Source: Paraburkholderia nodosa DSM 21604 (GTDB taxonomy: Bacteria > Pseudomonadota > Gammaproteobacteria > Burkholderiales > Burkholderiaceae). From it: a stretch of DNA of 64,000 nt. The translations under genes and the position numbers were made by a program. The notes under the pieces were generated by a model. The model was not told where the DNA came from. It was given only the letters and a program-made list of their open reading frames with translations, and did no database searches. Positions 7,359-15,251 of the stretch are shown here, piece by piece (position 1 is the stretch's first letter; the number at the start of each line of letters is the position of its first letter). The stretch lies in assembly GCF_000519185.1 (NCBI RefSeq), contig NZ_JAFA01000005.1, positions 1-64,000 on the forward strand, written 5' to 3'.

Positions 7359-8672
7359 TCAGATAAGTCGCGGCGGATATTCGATCATGTCGACTACGCG
7401 GCCGTTTATTGTCCGAGGCTTCAGGCGAAAATGGCCTGCGTCGTACAGCCTCCTCAAGGCAGCTTTGGTTCGCGCTGGTGCCAAATTCAGGTTTTTCGCG
7501 CACGTTACGACCTCAGATTCCCTGATGCCGGACCCATTGGATTCGCGCAGCAGCACATGCACCAATGGCAAGAGCTCGCCTGCATCCAGCTCTACCTGAG
7601 ACGGCGGCGCAGGCGGAAACACAATGCTCAGCCACTGACCAGCCAAGTAGTCGGCCACAACGGTGGCGGCGGACATCGACACACGGTCGATGACGAGCCC
7701 TTCGCCCTCGTAGAGATGGAACATCCCTGCCAGAACGCTCGCGCGTTCGTGATAGCGCGCAGCCATCGCAGACGCCTCACGAAACACGCCCTGCGCATCC
7801 AGGAAGTCGATGCGTTGCTGCGCCAAGTTCAGCACGTAACTGGCATCACTGGCAACCTCTGACGCATGGAGGTTGGCGAGGCCGCTGTTGCCGTTCGCCT
7901 TGGCGAGTTCCAGCAGTTCGGGCACGCGCTCGTCCCAGCCATCAAGGCCGCCTTCGGACTGAGGGTAGCGGCCGATCGCGCTCTTGTCGCTCTTCAAGTA
8001 CGAACGAACCATCCAGACGCGCTGAAGAAAGCCAGACCCCACCGCCTTCCTGCGATTTCCATTCAGCCACTCGTCATAGCGATCCGGCTGGATCAGCACG
8101 ATGGTCGTGAAACGCGTCACGCCCTTTTTCTTGCGATCATCTTCTTGGCGTTTCGCGCGCGTCACCACAGGAACGCGCCCGTCACGCAGGCTAATTTGCA
8201 GGGCAAGATCCCTTCCGAGCGAGGTCTGGAAGAATGCGTCACCTTCCTCGTGCGCGCAGAGGCCGAGTACCGGAGCTACACGCTTGATGCCCTGCGGCGT
8301 CGAATCCTCAAAGTCCCACTGATGCGGCCAGTCGACCATCGTCTTTTCGACCGGTTCCATCAGGCGAAGGAAGCTCACCGATTTTCCGCTGAAGGGCACA
8401 CCGACAACATGGACGATGGCGCTCTGCGGCATCGGATCGCCCTTGCTATCGAGCGCATTGCTGACACCCTGGCACACAAAGCTCAGGACGCCGAGCACGT
8501 TACCGAGCGCGATATCGAGCGGCACGCCATAGCGGTTATGCAAATTCCACACGACCTTGCCCAGGCGCGGCGGCAACGCGGTCACGGCATCGAACGCACT
8601 GGCAAACAGGCCAGATGCAGAGTTTTGCGGGGGCAAAGCGCCCCCGCCATACGGATTGACGGGGACGAACAT
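7359..8672 (-). CDS. DUF3987 (YfjI-like) P-loop protein
   Basis: A 437-aa protein of the DUF3987 family, usual in P4-like satellites and integrative islands, where it is thought to act as a replication ATPase or helicase-primase partner. A Walker A-like GVPFSGKS lies at residues 91-98, followed by a CAHEEGDAFF segment that could supply the Walker B acidic residues. The C-terminal 80 residues look like a winged helix (ESEVVTCAKNLNLAPARTKAALRRL). Its ATG overlaps the stop of the 122-aa gene upstream (TAATG), so the two are translationally coupled. It is the last gene of a four-gene operon ending in a terminator. Confidence 0.75.
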   Translation of the reverse strand: MFVPVNPYGGGALPPQNSASGLFASAFDAVTALPPRLGKVVWNLHNRYGVPLDIALGNVLGVLSFVCQGVSNALDSKGDPMPQSAIVHVVGVPFSGKSVSFLRLMEPVEKTMVDWPHQWDFEDSTPQGIKRVAPVLGLCAHEEGDAFFQTSLGRDLALQISLRDGRVPVVTRAKRQEDDRKKKGVTRFTTIVLIQPDRYDEWLNGNRRKAVGSGFLQRVWMVRSYLKSDKSAIGRYPQSEGGLDGWDERVPELLELAKANGNSGLANLHASEVASDASYVLNLAQQRIDFLDAQGVFREASAMAARYHERASVLAGMFHLYEGEGLVIDRVSMSAATVVADYLAGQWLSIVFPPAPPSQVELDAGELLPLVHVLLRESNGSGIRESEVVTCAKNLNLAPARTKAALRRLYDAGHFRLKPRTINGRVVDMIEYPPRLI

Positions 8673-9040
8673 TATTCGGTCACCTCTTCCTTCGCGCCAG
8701 CCTGCGGCGCATTCGGCGCGATGTTCAAGGGCACCGGTTCACCTTCGCCCGCGTCGTCGTCTTTGCCCGGCACCGGCTCGCCGCGGCGCTTCGCTTCGTC
8801 TGCGAGCAGCTTGTCGAACACGGCATTGCTGACCGACATACCCTGGTTAGCAAGCGTCTTGATGATCGTGCTTTTCGACACGTCCTCGTTGATCTGGTCG
8901 CGGATGATCTCGTAAAGCTCCGCGAACAGTGCGACACGCTCGCGCGCGCGCTTGGTCTTGGGCGATTCGAGAGCGCTAATCGCCTTCTTCAGCGCCACGA
9001 TGTCAATCTTGGAGCCGTCGGAAGAATTAAGTTTCGCCAT
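8672..9040 (-). CDS. 122-aa hypothetical protein of the satellite operon
   Basis: Unrecognised family. The N-terminal 85 residues are helical and charged (ELYEIIRDQINEDVSKSTI), with a possible helix-turn-helix at about 50-80 (SKSTIIKTLANQGMSVSNAVFDKLL). The last 35 residues are acidic and Pro/Gly-rich, probably disordered. Such layouts occur in small DNA-binding accessory proteins of mobile elements, but the function is unknown. It begins 15 bases after the preceding gene with GGAGAAC just before the ATG, and its stop overlaps the DUF3987 start. Confidence 0.65.
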   Translation of the reverse strand: MAKLNSSDGSKIDIVALKKAISALESPKTKRARERVALFAELYEIIRDQINEDVSKSTIIKTLANQGMSVSNAVFDKLLADEAKRRGEPVPGKDDDAGEGEPVPLNIAPNAPQAGAKEEVTE

Positions 9041-9055
9041 GTTCTCCGTTCCCCC

Positions 9056-9415
9056 TTACGCTACGCAAAGCTGATCTGCGGCATCACGGATCCATGCCGC
9101 AGCGGAGAAGAGCGCCGGATTCATGCTGATCAGTTGCAGCTTTCCATAGTGCTTGCTCATGCCGATCATCCGGCTGGACCGCAGGACGATCACCGCACGC
9201 AACATCGCCATGGTCGTCAAATCGTAATTCGGCGCCATGTCCAGAATGCTCCCGATGTGGATCACGTCCATGCAAGTAGAGGACTCGTGGTCGAGCAGCG
9301 CTTGTGCAAGACGTACCGCGTCACGATGGCTGCGCGGAAGCACCGCAATATCCTCCTTCGACAGAAAATTCTTCATGTCGTAGGGCAGAAGAAAATCATG
9401 CTCGTAATGGGTCAT
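9056..9415 (-). CDS. 119-aa hypothetical protein of the satellite operon
   Basis: Unrecognised. The start at 9415 (MTHYEHDFLL) is favoured because GGAGG stands a few bases upstream and the ATG overlaps the stop of the AlpA-like gene by four bases (ATGA). An upstream in-frame start would overlap that gene by 70 bases. The product is mostly helical with a Met- and Leu-rich middle (MAPNYDLTTMAMLRAVIVLR) and no membrane segment. Position between an AlpA-like regulator and a DUF3987 ATPase points to a role in excision or replication of the element. Confidence 0.65.
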   Translation of the reverse strand: MTHYEHDFLLPYDMKNFLSKEDIAVLPRSHRDAVRLAQALLDHESSTCMDVIHIGSILDMAPNYDLTTMAMLRAVIVLRSSRMIGMSKHYGKLQLISMNPALFSAAAWIRDAADQLCVA

Positions 9416-9708
9416 GCCGCCTCCTTGACCGTAACCGCAGCCGACGACTGGAACAGCTTTTCGATTTCCGCAATCGGCCAAGCCAGCTTACGGTTCGGCA
9501 AACGGACGGGACGGATGCCGGCGTAGTGACCGTTGAGGCTGTGCGACTTCAGCATCGTCTTCGGATCGACGAGCAGCAACGGAGCGGCAACGTCGGTGCC
9601 GACGTGGGTGGGGCGGAAAGTGGTGTGGCACAGGGTCGGGCAAGCCGGGCGTGCAGCCGGTTGCTCGTGGTCGGGTCCGACCGCCGCGGGGATTGCAGTG
9701 TGGTGCAT
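9412..9708 (-). CDS. AlpA-like/excisionase-type DNA-binding protein
   Basis: A 98-aa protein. The C-terminal 45 residues (SLNGHYAGIRPVRLPNRKLAWPIAEIEKLF) have the form of an AlpA/MerR-like winged helix-turn-helix in which a wing NRKLAWP leads into a recognition-type helix, as in excisionase-like regulators of P4-family islands. The N-terminal 50 residues are Pro/Ala-rich. It has GGAGAACTCGC before the ATG and heads a four-gene minus-strand operon ending at 7359. Such proteins usually activate integrase or excision; here the intact integrase is about 1.8 kb away on the other strand. Confidence 0.65.
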   Translation of the reverse strand: MHHTAIPAAVGPDHEQPAARPACPTLCHTTFRPTHVGTDVAAPLLLVDPKTMLKSHSLNGHYAGIRPVRLPNRKLAWPIAEIEKLFQSSAAVTVKEAA

Positions 9709-9889
9709 GCGAGTTCTCCAGTCGTAAAGAGTTCAGCGCCGCACGAGCCCGACGATCAGGTCAATGACTTTCGAACTTGATCGATCTGGCTCGCAACGAA
9801 TCGCTGAGACAGGAAATTACTCGCGTGTTTAGGCAGAAAGAATGGATCCGGGAGGATGCGGGTTCAAGCGGGATGATGCGGCTGCGAAG

Positions 9890-10789
9890 CTAGCCGGAAG
9901 AAGGCACTTTTTTTGACCTTTCACCCCGGGTCTCCGGAAACATCCTCTTCTTTAGCGCGGCTTCGTCCAAACACATGGGGACCCGCAAACGCCCCTTCTC
10001 CCATGCGACACCTTTATTTGGTATGAATCCCAGCAATGGGAATTTCTTATCTTTCTGGACGCTTTCATCTGATGCAATGCGCCTAAGCTCACTGAAAACG
10101 TAAGCTACGTCGTCACGTTTCTTTTGCGGCAGCGTCGCTCTCAAGTCCTGGATAAAGCGAGACATGTCGTCCCGGGGAGAGGATGCTTTTCCGGCCGGTC
10201 GAGTTTTACCACTGGAATCGGCTTGTTCTTCCGTATTTTCCTGCGCGGGATTTGCGGCATCATTCGAAGAGCTATCGCCTATTTCCATCGCAGCGGCCGC
10301 CGACTCGTCAGCCCCCAGTCTGGTCAGGAGCAGATCCACTCCCCTTGCATGTCGCTTTGCATATTCAACAATAGCTGGAGGAATCGCGTCGACCTGGTTA
10401 CCGTTCTTGCCAGAAATGAACGTACGGAAAAGCCGACACCACTCGGTCTCGATATTCATGTCGTCGCACCAGTTCAAGAACTCGTCTGGCCGAAGTTCGT
10501 TCGGCGTAGCGTCGCCGTTTTCCTGATCGTCTTCGCAGCGCCAAAGCCACTTTCGCCAGACCTGACGGGCGTCGGAAAAGCGTTCGTTGCCACCGTTAGA
10601 GAAGACTCGGCCATCGAGACCCACGCCTCCGCTGGGGACCTCCGCGCAGCCAGGGGCAGGATGAATACCCGAGACGATCAGCGTGCCGTCCATGGGCGAC
10701 CAGGTCGGCCGGTCGAGGTACTCCTTCAATACGGCGTAAAGCTGCCTGGCGGCAGCGATGCGTTCTTGTGGTGTTTGGTCTTCTGTCAT
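9890..10789 (-). CDS. 299-aa hypothetical island protein
   Basis: Unrecognised. I start it at Met (MTEDQTPQERIAAARQLY) at 10789, which has GGGGAT directly upstream; the open frame continues further upstream only because it reads into the decayed integrase. The N-terminal part is rich in Trp and Asp (residues 30-115). A Ser/Gln/Asp-rich linker follows (about 160-205), then a basic C-terminal block (FPLLGFIPNKGVAWEKGRLRVP) that looks like a compact domain. No catalytic motif is obvious. It lies directly downstream of the integrase remnant, as a cargo or accessory gene of that older element might. Confidence 0.55.
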   Translation of the reverse strand: MTEDQTPQERIAAARQLYAVLKEYLDRPTWSPMDGTLIVSGIHPAPGCAEVPSGGVGLDGRVFSNGGNERFSDARQVWRKWLWRCEDDQENGDATPNELRPDEFLNWCDDMNIETEWCRLFRTFISGKNGNQVDAIPPAIVEYAKRHARGVDLLLTRLGADESAAAAMEIGDSSSNDAANPAQENTEEQADSSGKTRPAGKASSPRDDMSRFIQDLRATLPQKKRDDVAYVFSELRRIASDESVQKDKKFPLLGFIPNKGVAWEKGRLRVPMCLDEAALKKRMFPETRGERSKKVPSSG

Positions 10790-10924
10790 ATCCCCGGCTT
10801 CGTATGTCGACTCGCGGTGGCGATTGTCTCGCCTCGTGAATTTTATCGCGCCGCAAGCCGATGACGAAAACCTGAGCGGCACCGCTTCCTCGCAGATCAC
10901 GCTGCGTTGGCCTGAATCGGAATC

Positions 10925-11465
10925 CCGGCCTTCCAGAATCCACGCTTCGATGCTGTCGTGCCACTTGCGCAAAAAATCTAGCGACCAGCGTCGATAGTGC
11001 TTCTCGGGGCTCGGTGGATGGTTTGTGCCCTTGGATTTGGGCGACAACGCCGACGGGAACCTCGACGCACTCCGATAACGTTCCAAATGATCGGCGCAGG
11101 CCATGAAGCGTGACATGACGCAGTTCGGCCGCAGCAAGCGCCTTGTTGTGCGCGATACGCAGCTCGGCAATCCTGCCGTCCTCCGACGTCTTGCTAACGA
11201 TCACCTATTCGGACGATGCCCTTGCCGCGCCTTTTGGGTTCCCCCCACATCGGCATGCTGCTGGCGATAGTGGTAAAGGCGCTCGCTCCAAAACAGCTTG
11301 CGGTTCTCGAGGTATTCATCCCAAGTCTCGCCGAACGCGATGTCGCGTCGACGTAGCGGTAGAAGAGCCGTACCATCGAAACGTCCAAGCAGCTCGGAAA
11401 AAGCCCGCAACCCCTCGCGCAGCAGAGGGCTTACAGGACTCCATCCGTGAATTTCGTTGACAGCC
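10925..11465 (-). pseudogene. decayed tyrosine integrase
   Basis: Two pieces of an integrase are joined with the middle missing. On the minus strand the first piece (about 11465-11240) encodes a core-binding-type segment (FGETWDEYLENRKLFWSERLYHYRQ). The second (about 11200-10927) encodes the catalytic C-terminus with HGLRRSFGTL (H-x-x-R), GVVAQIQGHKPS, then after a one-base frameshift near 11015, EKHYRRWSLDFLRKWHDSIEAWILE, which carries the Tyr. The catalytic Arg I region is deleted. It belongs to a different integrase family from the intact one next to it, so it marks an older insertion event. Confidence 0.75.
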
Positions 11466-11541
11466 GCGGCTCTCGGATTCAGTTTTTGGGGCGTCGGACC
11501 GGTTTCTCGCGGCGCCGAAAATCCGTGCCGTAAGCCAGGGG

Positions 11542-13116
11542 GTGCCCATGCCGCTTACCGATCTGGAAGTTCGCCGGTTTGCGCCACGAACGAAGACGTG
11601 TCGGATCTCGGACGGTCGCGGAATGTATCTCGAGATCACGCCCACCGGGGGAAAGTACTGGCGCCTCAAATACCGTTTCCTCGACCGTGAGAAACGGCTG
11701 GCGCTTGGCGTCTACCCTGACGTAACGCTCGCTCATGCTCGCCGCAAGCGCGACGAGGCGCGTGCGATGTTGGCAGACGGTGTTGACCCAGGACAGGCGA
11801 AGAAAGAGAAGAAGCTCTTGGCCCGACTCAATGCGGCGGCGACCTTCGAGGCGGTAGCGCTCGAGTGGTTTGAGAGACAAGCTCCACGTTGGGCGGCCAG
11901 CCATTCCGAGAAGATCATGGGGCGCCTGAAGAAGGACTTGTTCCCGTGGCTTGGCTCGCGGCCCATTGCGGACATCACTCCGCCGGAAGTATTCGAAGTG
12001 CTGCGGCGGGCCGAGTCGCGAGGAGCTCACGATACGGCGCATCGGCTCCATCAGAACTGCGGGCAGGTTTTCCGCTACGCCGTTGCGACCGGGCGCGCCG
12101 CCCGCGATGTCAGTGTCGACCTACGCGGTGCGCTACGACCGAATCGGCATACTCATTTTGCGTCGATCACGGATCCTGCAAAGGTCGGCGAGATGCTCCG
12201 CGCCTTCGATGGCTTTTCGGGCACGCTTGTCGTACGCGCTGCACTGCGGTTAGCGCCGTTGTTGTTCGTGCGCCCCGGCGAGCTGAGGCAGGCCGAATGG
12301 GCGGAGATTGACCTCGAGCGGGGCCAATGGCGCTATACCGTTTCCAAGACAAAGACCGAGCATCTGGTGCCGCTTGCTACGCAGGCCGTACAGATGTTGA
12401 GAGAATTGCAGGCGCTCACCGGCCATTGGCGCTATGTATTCCCGGGCCGCGATCGCAGGAAACCTATGAGCGGTGCGGCTATCAATGCCGCGCTTCGCCG
12501 ACTGGGTTACGACACGAAAACGGAGATCACCGGCCACGGTTTTCGCGCAATGGCGCGCACGATTCTGCATGAGCGTCTCCGCTTCCCTGCCGACGTCATC
12601 GAGCACCAACTGGCCCACCGCGTGCCCGGTGCGCTTGGTAACGCCTACAACCGCACCCGCTTTATCGAGGATCGGATCGCGATGATGCAGGCTTGGGCAG
12701 ATTACCTGGATCGGCTTAAAGTAGATGAGATACAGGGCCGAAGCGCCCGCGAAACGTTCGAGGCGGGCGAACTTTTGCGCCACCATGTGACCGCAATTGA
12801 TGGAGGCGATTTCGTGAGCACGCTCACTGTCTCTGCGCTGGGCCGGGTGACGTTGACGAAAGACGTATTGCAGCACCTGGGCATCGAGCCCGAGGGGAAG
12901 ATTGAGCTGCACCTGTTGCCGAATGGCCACGCCGAGTTGAGCGCCGCACGCATGAACTGCTCCTTCCGGGATCCGCGGGGCATCCTGAAGAGCAGGACCA
13001 ACGGTGCTCGATTGAGCATTCGCCAAATCAACGAAGCGATAGCCGAAGCCGACCTTGCATTGCCGGACAACAACGACAGGCGTAACAACGACGCACCTGC
13101 CCTCCGCGAATCGTAA
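11542..13116 (+). CDS. P4-type integrase fused to AbrB/MazE-like antitoxin domain
   Basis: A 524-aa protein. Residues 1-90 are a DUF4102 arm-binding domain, about 100-190 the core-binding domain and 200-395 the tyrosine-recombinase domain. All catalytic residues are present: R244 (VRPGELR), K271, H332-x-x-R335 (HGFR), H359 and nucleophile Y369 (NAYNR). P4 integrases normally end near here. This one continues through a linker into an AbrB/SpoVT-type swapped-hairpin domain (STLTVSALGRVTLTKDVLQHLGI, about 426-462), then a tail like those of solitary AbrB antitoxins (ILKSRTNGARLSIRQINEAIAEA, 481-503). The gene sits next to tRNA-Ala with its 3' end facing the tRNA. Integration into that tRNA is inferred. 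Confidence 0.9.
   Translation: MPMPLTDLEVRRFAPRTKTCRISDGRGMYLEITPTGGKYWRLKYRFLDREKRLALGVYPDVTLAHARRKRDEARAMLADGVDPGQAKKEKKLLARLNAAATFEAVALEWFERQAPRWAASHSEKIMGRLKKDLFPWLGSRPIADITPPEVFEVLRRAESRGAHDTAHRLHQNCGQVFRYAVATGRAARDVSVDLRGALRPNRHTHFASITDPAKVGEMLRAFDGFSGTLVVRAALRLAPLLFVRPGELRQAEWAEIDLERGQWRYTVSKTKTEHLVPLATQAVQMLRELQALTGHWRYVFPGRDRRKPMSGAAINAALRRLGYDTKTEITGHGFRAMARTILHERLRFPADVIEHQLAHRVPGALGNAYNRTRFIEDRIAMMQAWADYLDRLKVDEIQGRSARETFEAGELLRHHVTAIDGGDFVSTLTVSALGRVTLTKDVLQHLGIEPEGKIELHLLPNGHAELSAARMNCSFRDPRGILKSRTNGARLSIRQINEAIAEADLALPDNNDRRNNDAPALRES
12814..13116 (+). CDS. possible separately translated AbrB-like antitoxin (internal start)
   Basis: Within the integrase gene, codon 425 is GTG (12814-12816) and GGAGG lies seven bases upstream (12802-12806). 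Translation from here would give a 100-residue protein that matches the layout of a free AbrB/MazE-type antitoxin: DNA-binding swapped hairpin first, toxin-binding tail last. The coincidence of start signal and domain boundary suggests either a live internal start or the relic of a former separate gene that became fused. No toxin gene (PIN, MazF) follows before the tRNA. Confidence 0.5.
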   Translation: MSTLTVSALGRVTLTKDVLQHLGIEPEGKIELHLLPNGHAELSAARMNCSFRDPRGILKSRTNGARLSIRQINEAIAEADLALPDNNDRRNNDAPALRES

Positions 13117-13173
13117 GCGGTCCCACAGCTTGCTAGTCAAGAGGATCGAAATGGATTGGCGTGTACTAAATCC

Positions 13174-13237
13174 GGTTACACAGCGGTTACACGGACCGCA
13201 GAAACACAAAAGGGTTACAGGAAAATCACCTGTAACC
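13174..13237. repeat. GGTTACA repeats between integrase and tRNA
   Basis: Three direct copies of GGTTACA at 13174-13180, 13185-13191 and 13213-13219, plus an inverted copy (TGTAACC) at 13231-13237. The first two are spaced 11 bp apart, one helical turn. Their place between an integrase gene and its probable tRNA target suits integrase arm-type or excisionase binding sites; this is inference. Confidence 0.45.
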
Positions 13238-13241
13238 CTTT
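13209..13241 (+). terminator. hairpin after the integrase gene
   Basis: A perfect 13-bp inverted repeat (AAAGGGTTACAGG, seven-base loop AAAATCA, CCTGTAACCCTTT) followed by GATTTTATT. It could end integrase transcription and, in the other direction, transcripts from the tRNA gene. Two of the GGTTACA repeats form its arms, so it may also be a recombination site. Confidence 0.55.
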
Positions 13242-13249
13242 GATTTTAT

Positions 13250-13325
<76 letters not shown>

Positions 13326-13337
13326 AACGAATCACCG

Positions 13338-13367
13338 ATTCTACACACACAAAATCCGTTTTGCCAA
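13338..13367 (-). promoter_or_regulatory. sigma70-type promoter of tRNA-Ala
   Basis: On the minus strand TTGGCA (13367-13362) and TAGAAT (13343-13338) are separated by 18 bases. The -10 box ends 12 bases before the first tRNA base. Confidence 0.55.
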
Positions 13368-13392
13368 GCGTCAAATTTGACCCCAAGCAAAA

Positions 13393-13740
13393 CTACTTCG
13401 AAGGCGCCCCAGCGAGCACCCACGTCACGACAGAATGGACATCGTCGGCGCTCATCCCCGGGTGCGACGGCATAGGAATAGCGCCCCAAACCCCGGCGCC
13501 ACCGTCCCGCACCTTCTTCTCCAGCTTGGCCTGGGCCGCGGCATCGCCCTTGTACTTCGTGGCGACATCCTTAAATGACGGCCCCACAAGCTTGCGATCC
13601 ACCGCATGGCACCCCATGCAAGCATTCGCCTGAGCTACCTTCAACCCATCTGGCACAGCAGCAAAAGCCGGCGAAGCGAAACCAAAACCAGCCCCAGCAA
13701 CCACCATCCAAGCCACAACCCCACCAACAAAACGCCGCAT
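13393..13740 (-). CDS. periplasmic class I cytochrome c
   Basis: A 115-aa exported protein: signal peptide of about 28 residues ending at AFA, haem-binding CMGCH soon after, and a distal Met ligand in the IPMPSH segment. Size and motif order fit small class I (c551/c552-like) electron carriers. The ATG at 13740 overlaps the stop of dolP (TGATG), so it is translationally coupled to it; a GTG one codon upstream is an alternative. Last gene of the minus-strand diaA-dolP-cytochrome set. Confidence 0.9.
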   Translation of the reverse strand: MRRFVGGVVAWMVVAGAGFGFASPAFAAVPDGLKVAQANACMGCHAVDRKLVGPSFKDVATKYKGDAAAQAKLEKKVRDGGAGVWGAIPMPSHPGMSADDVHSVVTWVLAGAPSK

Positions 13741-14522
13741 CACAAAGCCCCCGTATTCCCCGGCTTCGTAGCCGACGAATTAGTCACGGGCGCGGGCGGT
13801 TGGTGATCGATAGGCTGCGAGGTCACGCCCGCATCCGGCACCGCCCCCACCGTCGGCGCGTCAGCAGCAGGAGCCGCCGCTGGCGCACTGGCCGCAGCCG
13901 CCGTCGCCACCGCCGCCTGCTGCGGGTCGATGTACTGGTAGCACTTCACCACCTGCGCCACGCCCATCACCCCGGCCGTCGCGTTGGCGGCGATATTGCC
14001 TTCATCGGGCGTAACGAGCCCCATCAGATAAATCGTGCCGCGCTCGCTCACCACCTTGAAGTTGTTCGCGGAGATGCCCTTATAGGCAATCAGCTCCCCC
14101 TTCACGCGTCCTTCGAGGTACGAGTCGTTCGCGCGCGAGGAGAACGAGCTGGCCGGCTGCACCGCCAGCTCGTTGACGATCGATGCGACGTTCGTCACGG
14201 CTCGCACGATGCTCTCCGCCTTCTGCTTCGAGGCGTCGTCGGGCACTTCACCCGTGAGCAGCACGCGCTGGTTGAACACCGCCACGTTCACGTGCGCCGT
14301 GTCGGGCAGTTGCTTGCCGAGATCGGCCAGCGCCTTCACCTGGATCTCGCGGTCCTCGGTTTGCGATCCCACCGTGCGGCGGTCGGTTGCCACCAGCGCC
14401 GTGCCCCCCGCCGCGCCCGCCAGCGCCAGGAAGCAGCCCTGCAGGCTTGCGCAGAGTGAGGCTGCGAAGCCGATCGTCAGCGTGGTCCGTGCCAGCGCGC
14501 GCGTCATGCCGTATCTGCTCAT
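13740..14522 (-). CDS. dolP: BON-domain outer membrane lipoprotein DolP
   Basis: A 260-aa lipoprotein. The signal peptide ends in a lipobox LQGC at about residue 30. Two BON domains follow (about 45-115 and 125-190), the second with the typical VVSERGTIYLMGLVTPDE strand-turn. A long Ala/Pro-rich tail of about 65 residues is longer than in E. coli DolP. DolP (YraP) supports outer membrane integrity and BamA function. It lies after diaA, the usual neighbour in proteobacteria. The ATG at 14522 has GGGGAA five bases upstream. Confidence 0.88.
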   Translation of the reverse strand: MSRYGMTRALARTTLTIGFAASLCASLQGCFLALAGAAGGTALVATDRRTVGSQTEDREIQVKALADLGKQLPDTAHVNVAVFNQRVLLTGEVPDDASKQKAESIVRAVTNVASIVNELAVQPASSFSSRANDSYLEGRVKGELIAYKGISANNFKVVSERGTIYLMGLVTPDEGNIAANATAGVMGVAQVVKCYQYIDPQQAAVATAAAASAPAAAPAADAPTVGAVPDAGVTSQPIDHQPPAPVTNSSATKPGNTGAL

Positions 14523-14550
14523 CAACTTCCCCTCTCTTCGTCTTACGGTG

Positions 14551-15138
14551 TCAGTCTTCGCCCAGCAGCATCGCGTCGATGCCGTCGCACAGGCAGTGGA
14601 GTGTTAACAGATGCACTTCCTGAATACGCGCCGTCCGGTCGCCCGGCACGCACAACTGGATGTCGGTATCGGCGAGCACGCCGTTCACGTCGCCGCCGCC
14701 CTTGCCGGTCAGCGCGATCACGACCATTTCGCGTTCGTGCGCTTCCTGGATGGCGGCCAGCACGTTCACCGAATTACCCGAGGTGGTGATGGCGAGCAGC
14801 ACGTCGCCGGGCTGGCCAAGCGCGCGCACCTGCTTCGCGAATACCTGTTCGTACGCGTAGTCGTTGGCAACGGCGGTGAGCACCGAGGCGTCGGTGGTCA
14901 GCGCGAGCGCGGGCAGGCCCGGGCGTTCGCGCTCGAACCGGCCGATCAGTTCGGCGGCGAGTTGCTGGGCGTTGGCGGCGGATCCGCCATTGCCGCATGC
15001 GAGGATCTTGTTGCTGTTCGCGAGCGCGGCGAACATCGTATCGACCGCGGCGGCAATCGGGACCGCCAGGGTTTCCATGGTCGCGAGCGTAATGGCTGCG
15101 CTATCGCGGAAGTGCTGTTGAATGCGTTCGACGGACAT
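14551..15138 (-). CDS. diaA: SIS-domain protein DiaA
   Basis: A 195-aa phosphosugar-isomerase-fold protein (SIS), with CGNGGSAANAQQLAAEL at about 46-62, TTSGNSVN at about 110-117, and the C-terminal QEVHLLTLHCLCDGID helix. Length and context (between yraN and dolP) favour DiaA, the DnaA-binding initiation factor, over GmhA phosphoheptose isomerase, which is close in sequence; the GmhA role cannot be ruled out. Start chosen at MSVERIQQHF, which matches family starts; the frame is open further upstream. Confidence 0.85.
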   Translation of the reverse strand: MSVERIQQHFRDSAAITLATMETLAVPIAAAVDTMFAALANSNKILACGNGGSAANAQQLAAELIGRFERERPGLPALALTTDASVLTAVANDYAYEQVFAKQVRALGQPGDVLLAITTSGNSVNVLAAIQEAHEREMVVIALTGKGGGDVNGVLADTDIQLCVPGDRTARIQEVHLLTLHCLCDGIDAMLLGED

Positions 15139-15251
15139 CGACTCTCTAATCTGTACTGCGGGTATCGCAAAATTTCCGCGTGGTGCGGCGTGCCGCAAGT
15201 TTAGCGCACTCGAGGGCATTCATTTTCACCCTTCTTTTATTAGCGTCTGTT

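Noticed and set aside
14551-15138. GmhA phosphoheptose isomerase
   Set aside because: Similar SIS fold, but length and context with yraN and dolP favour DiaA; kept only as an alternative.
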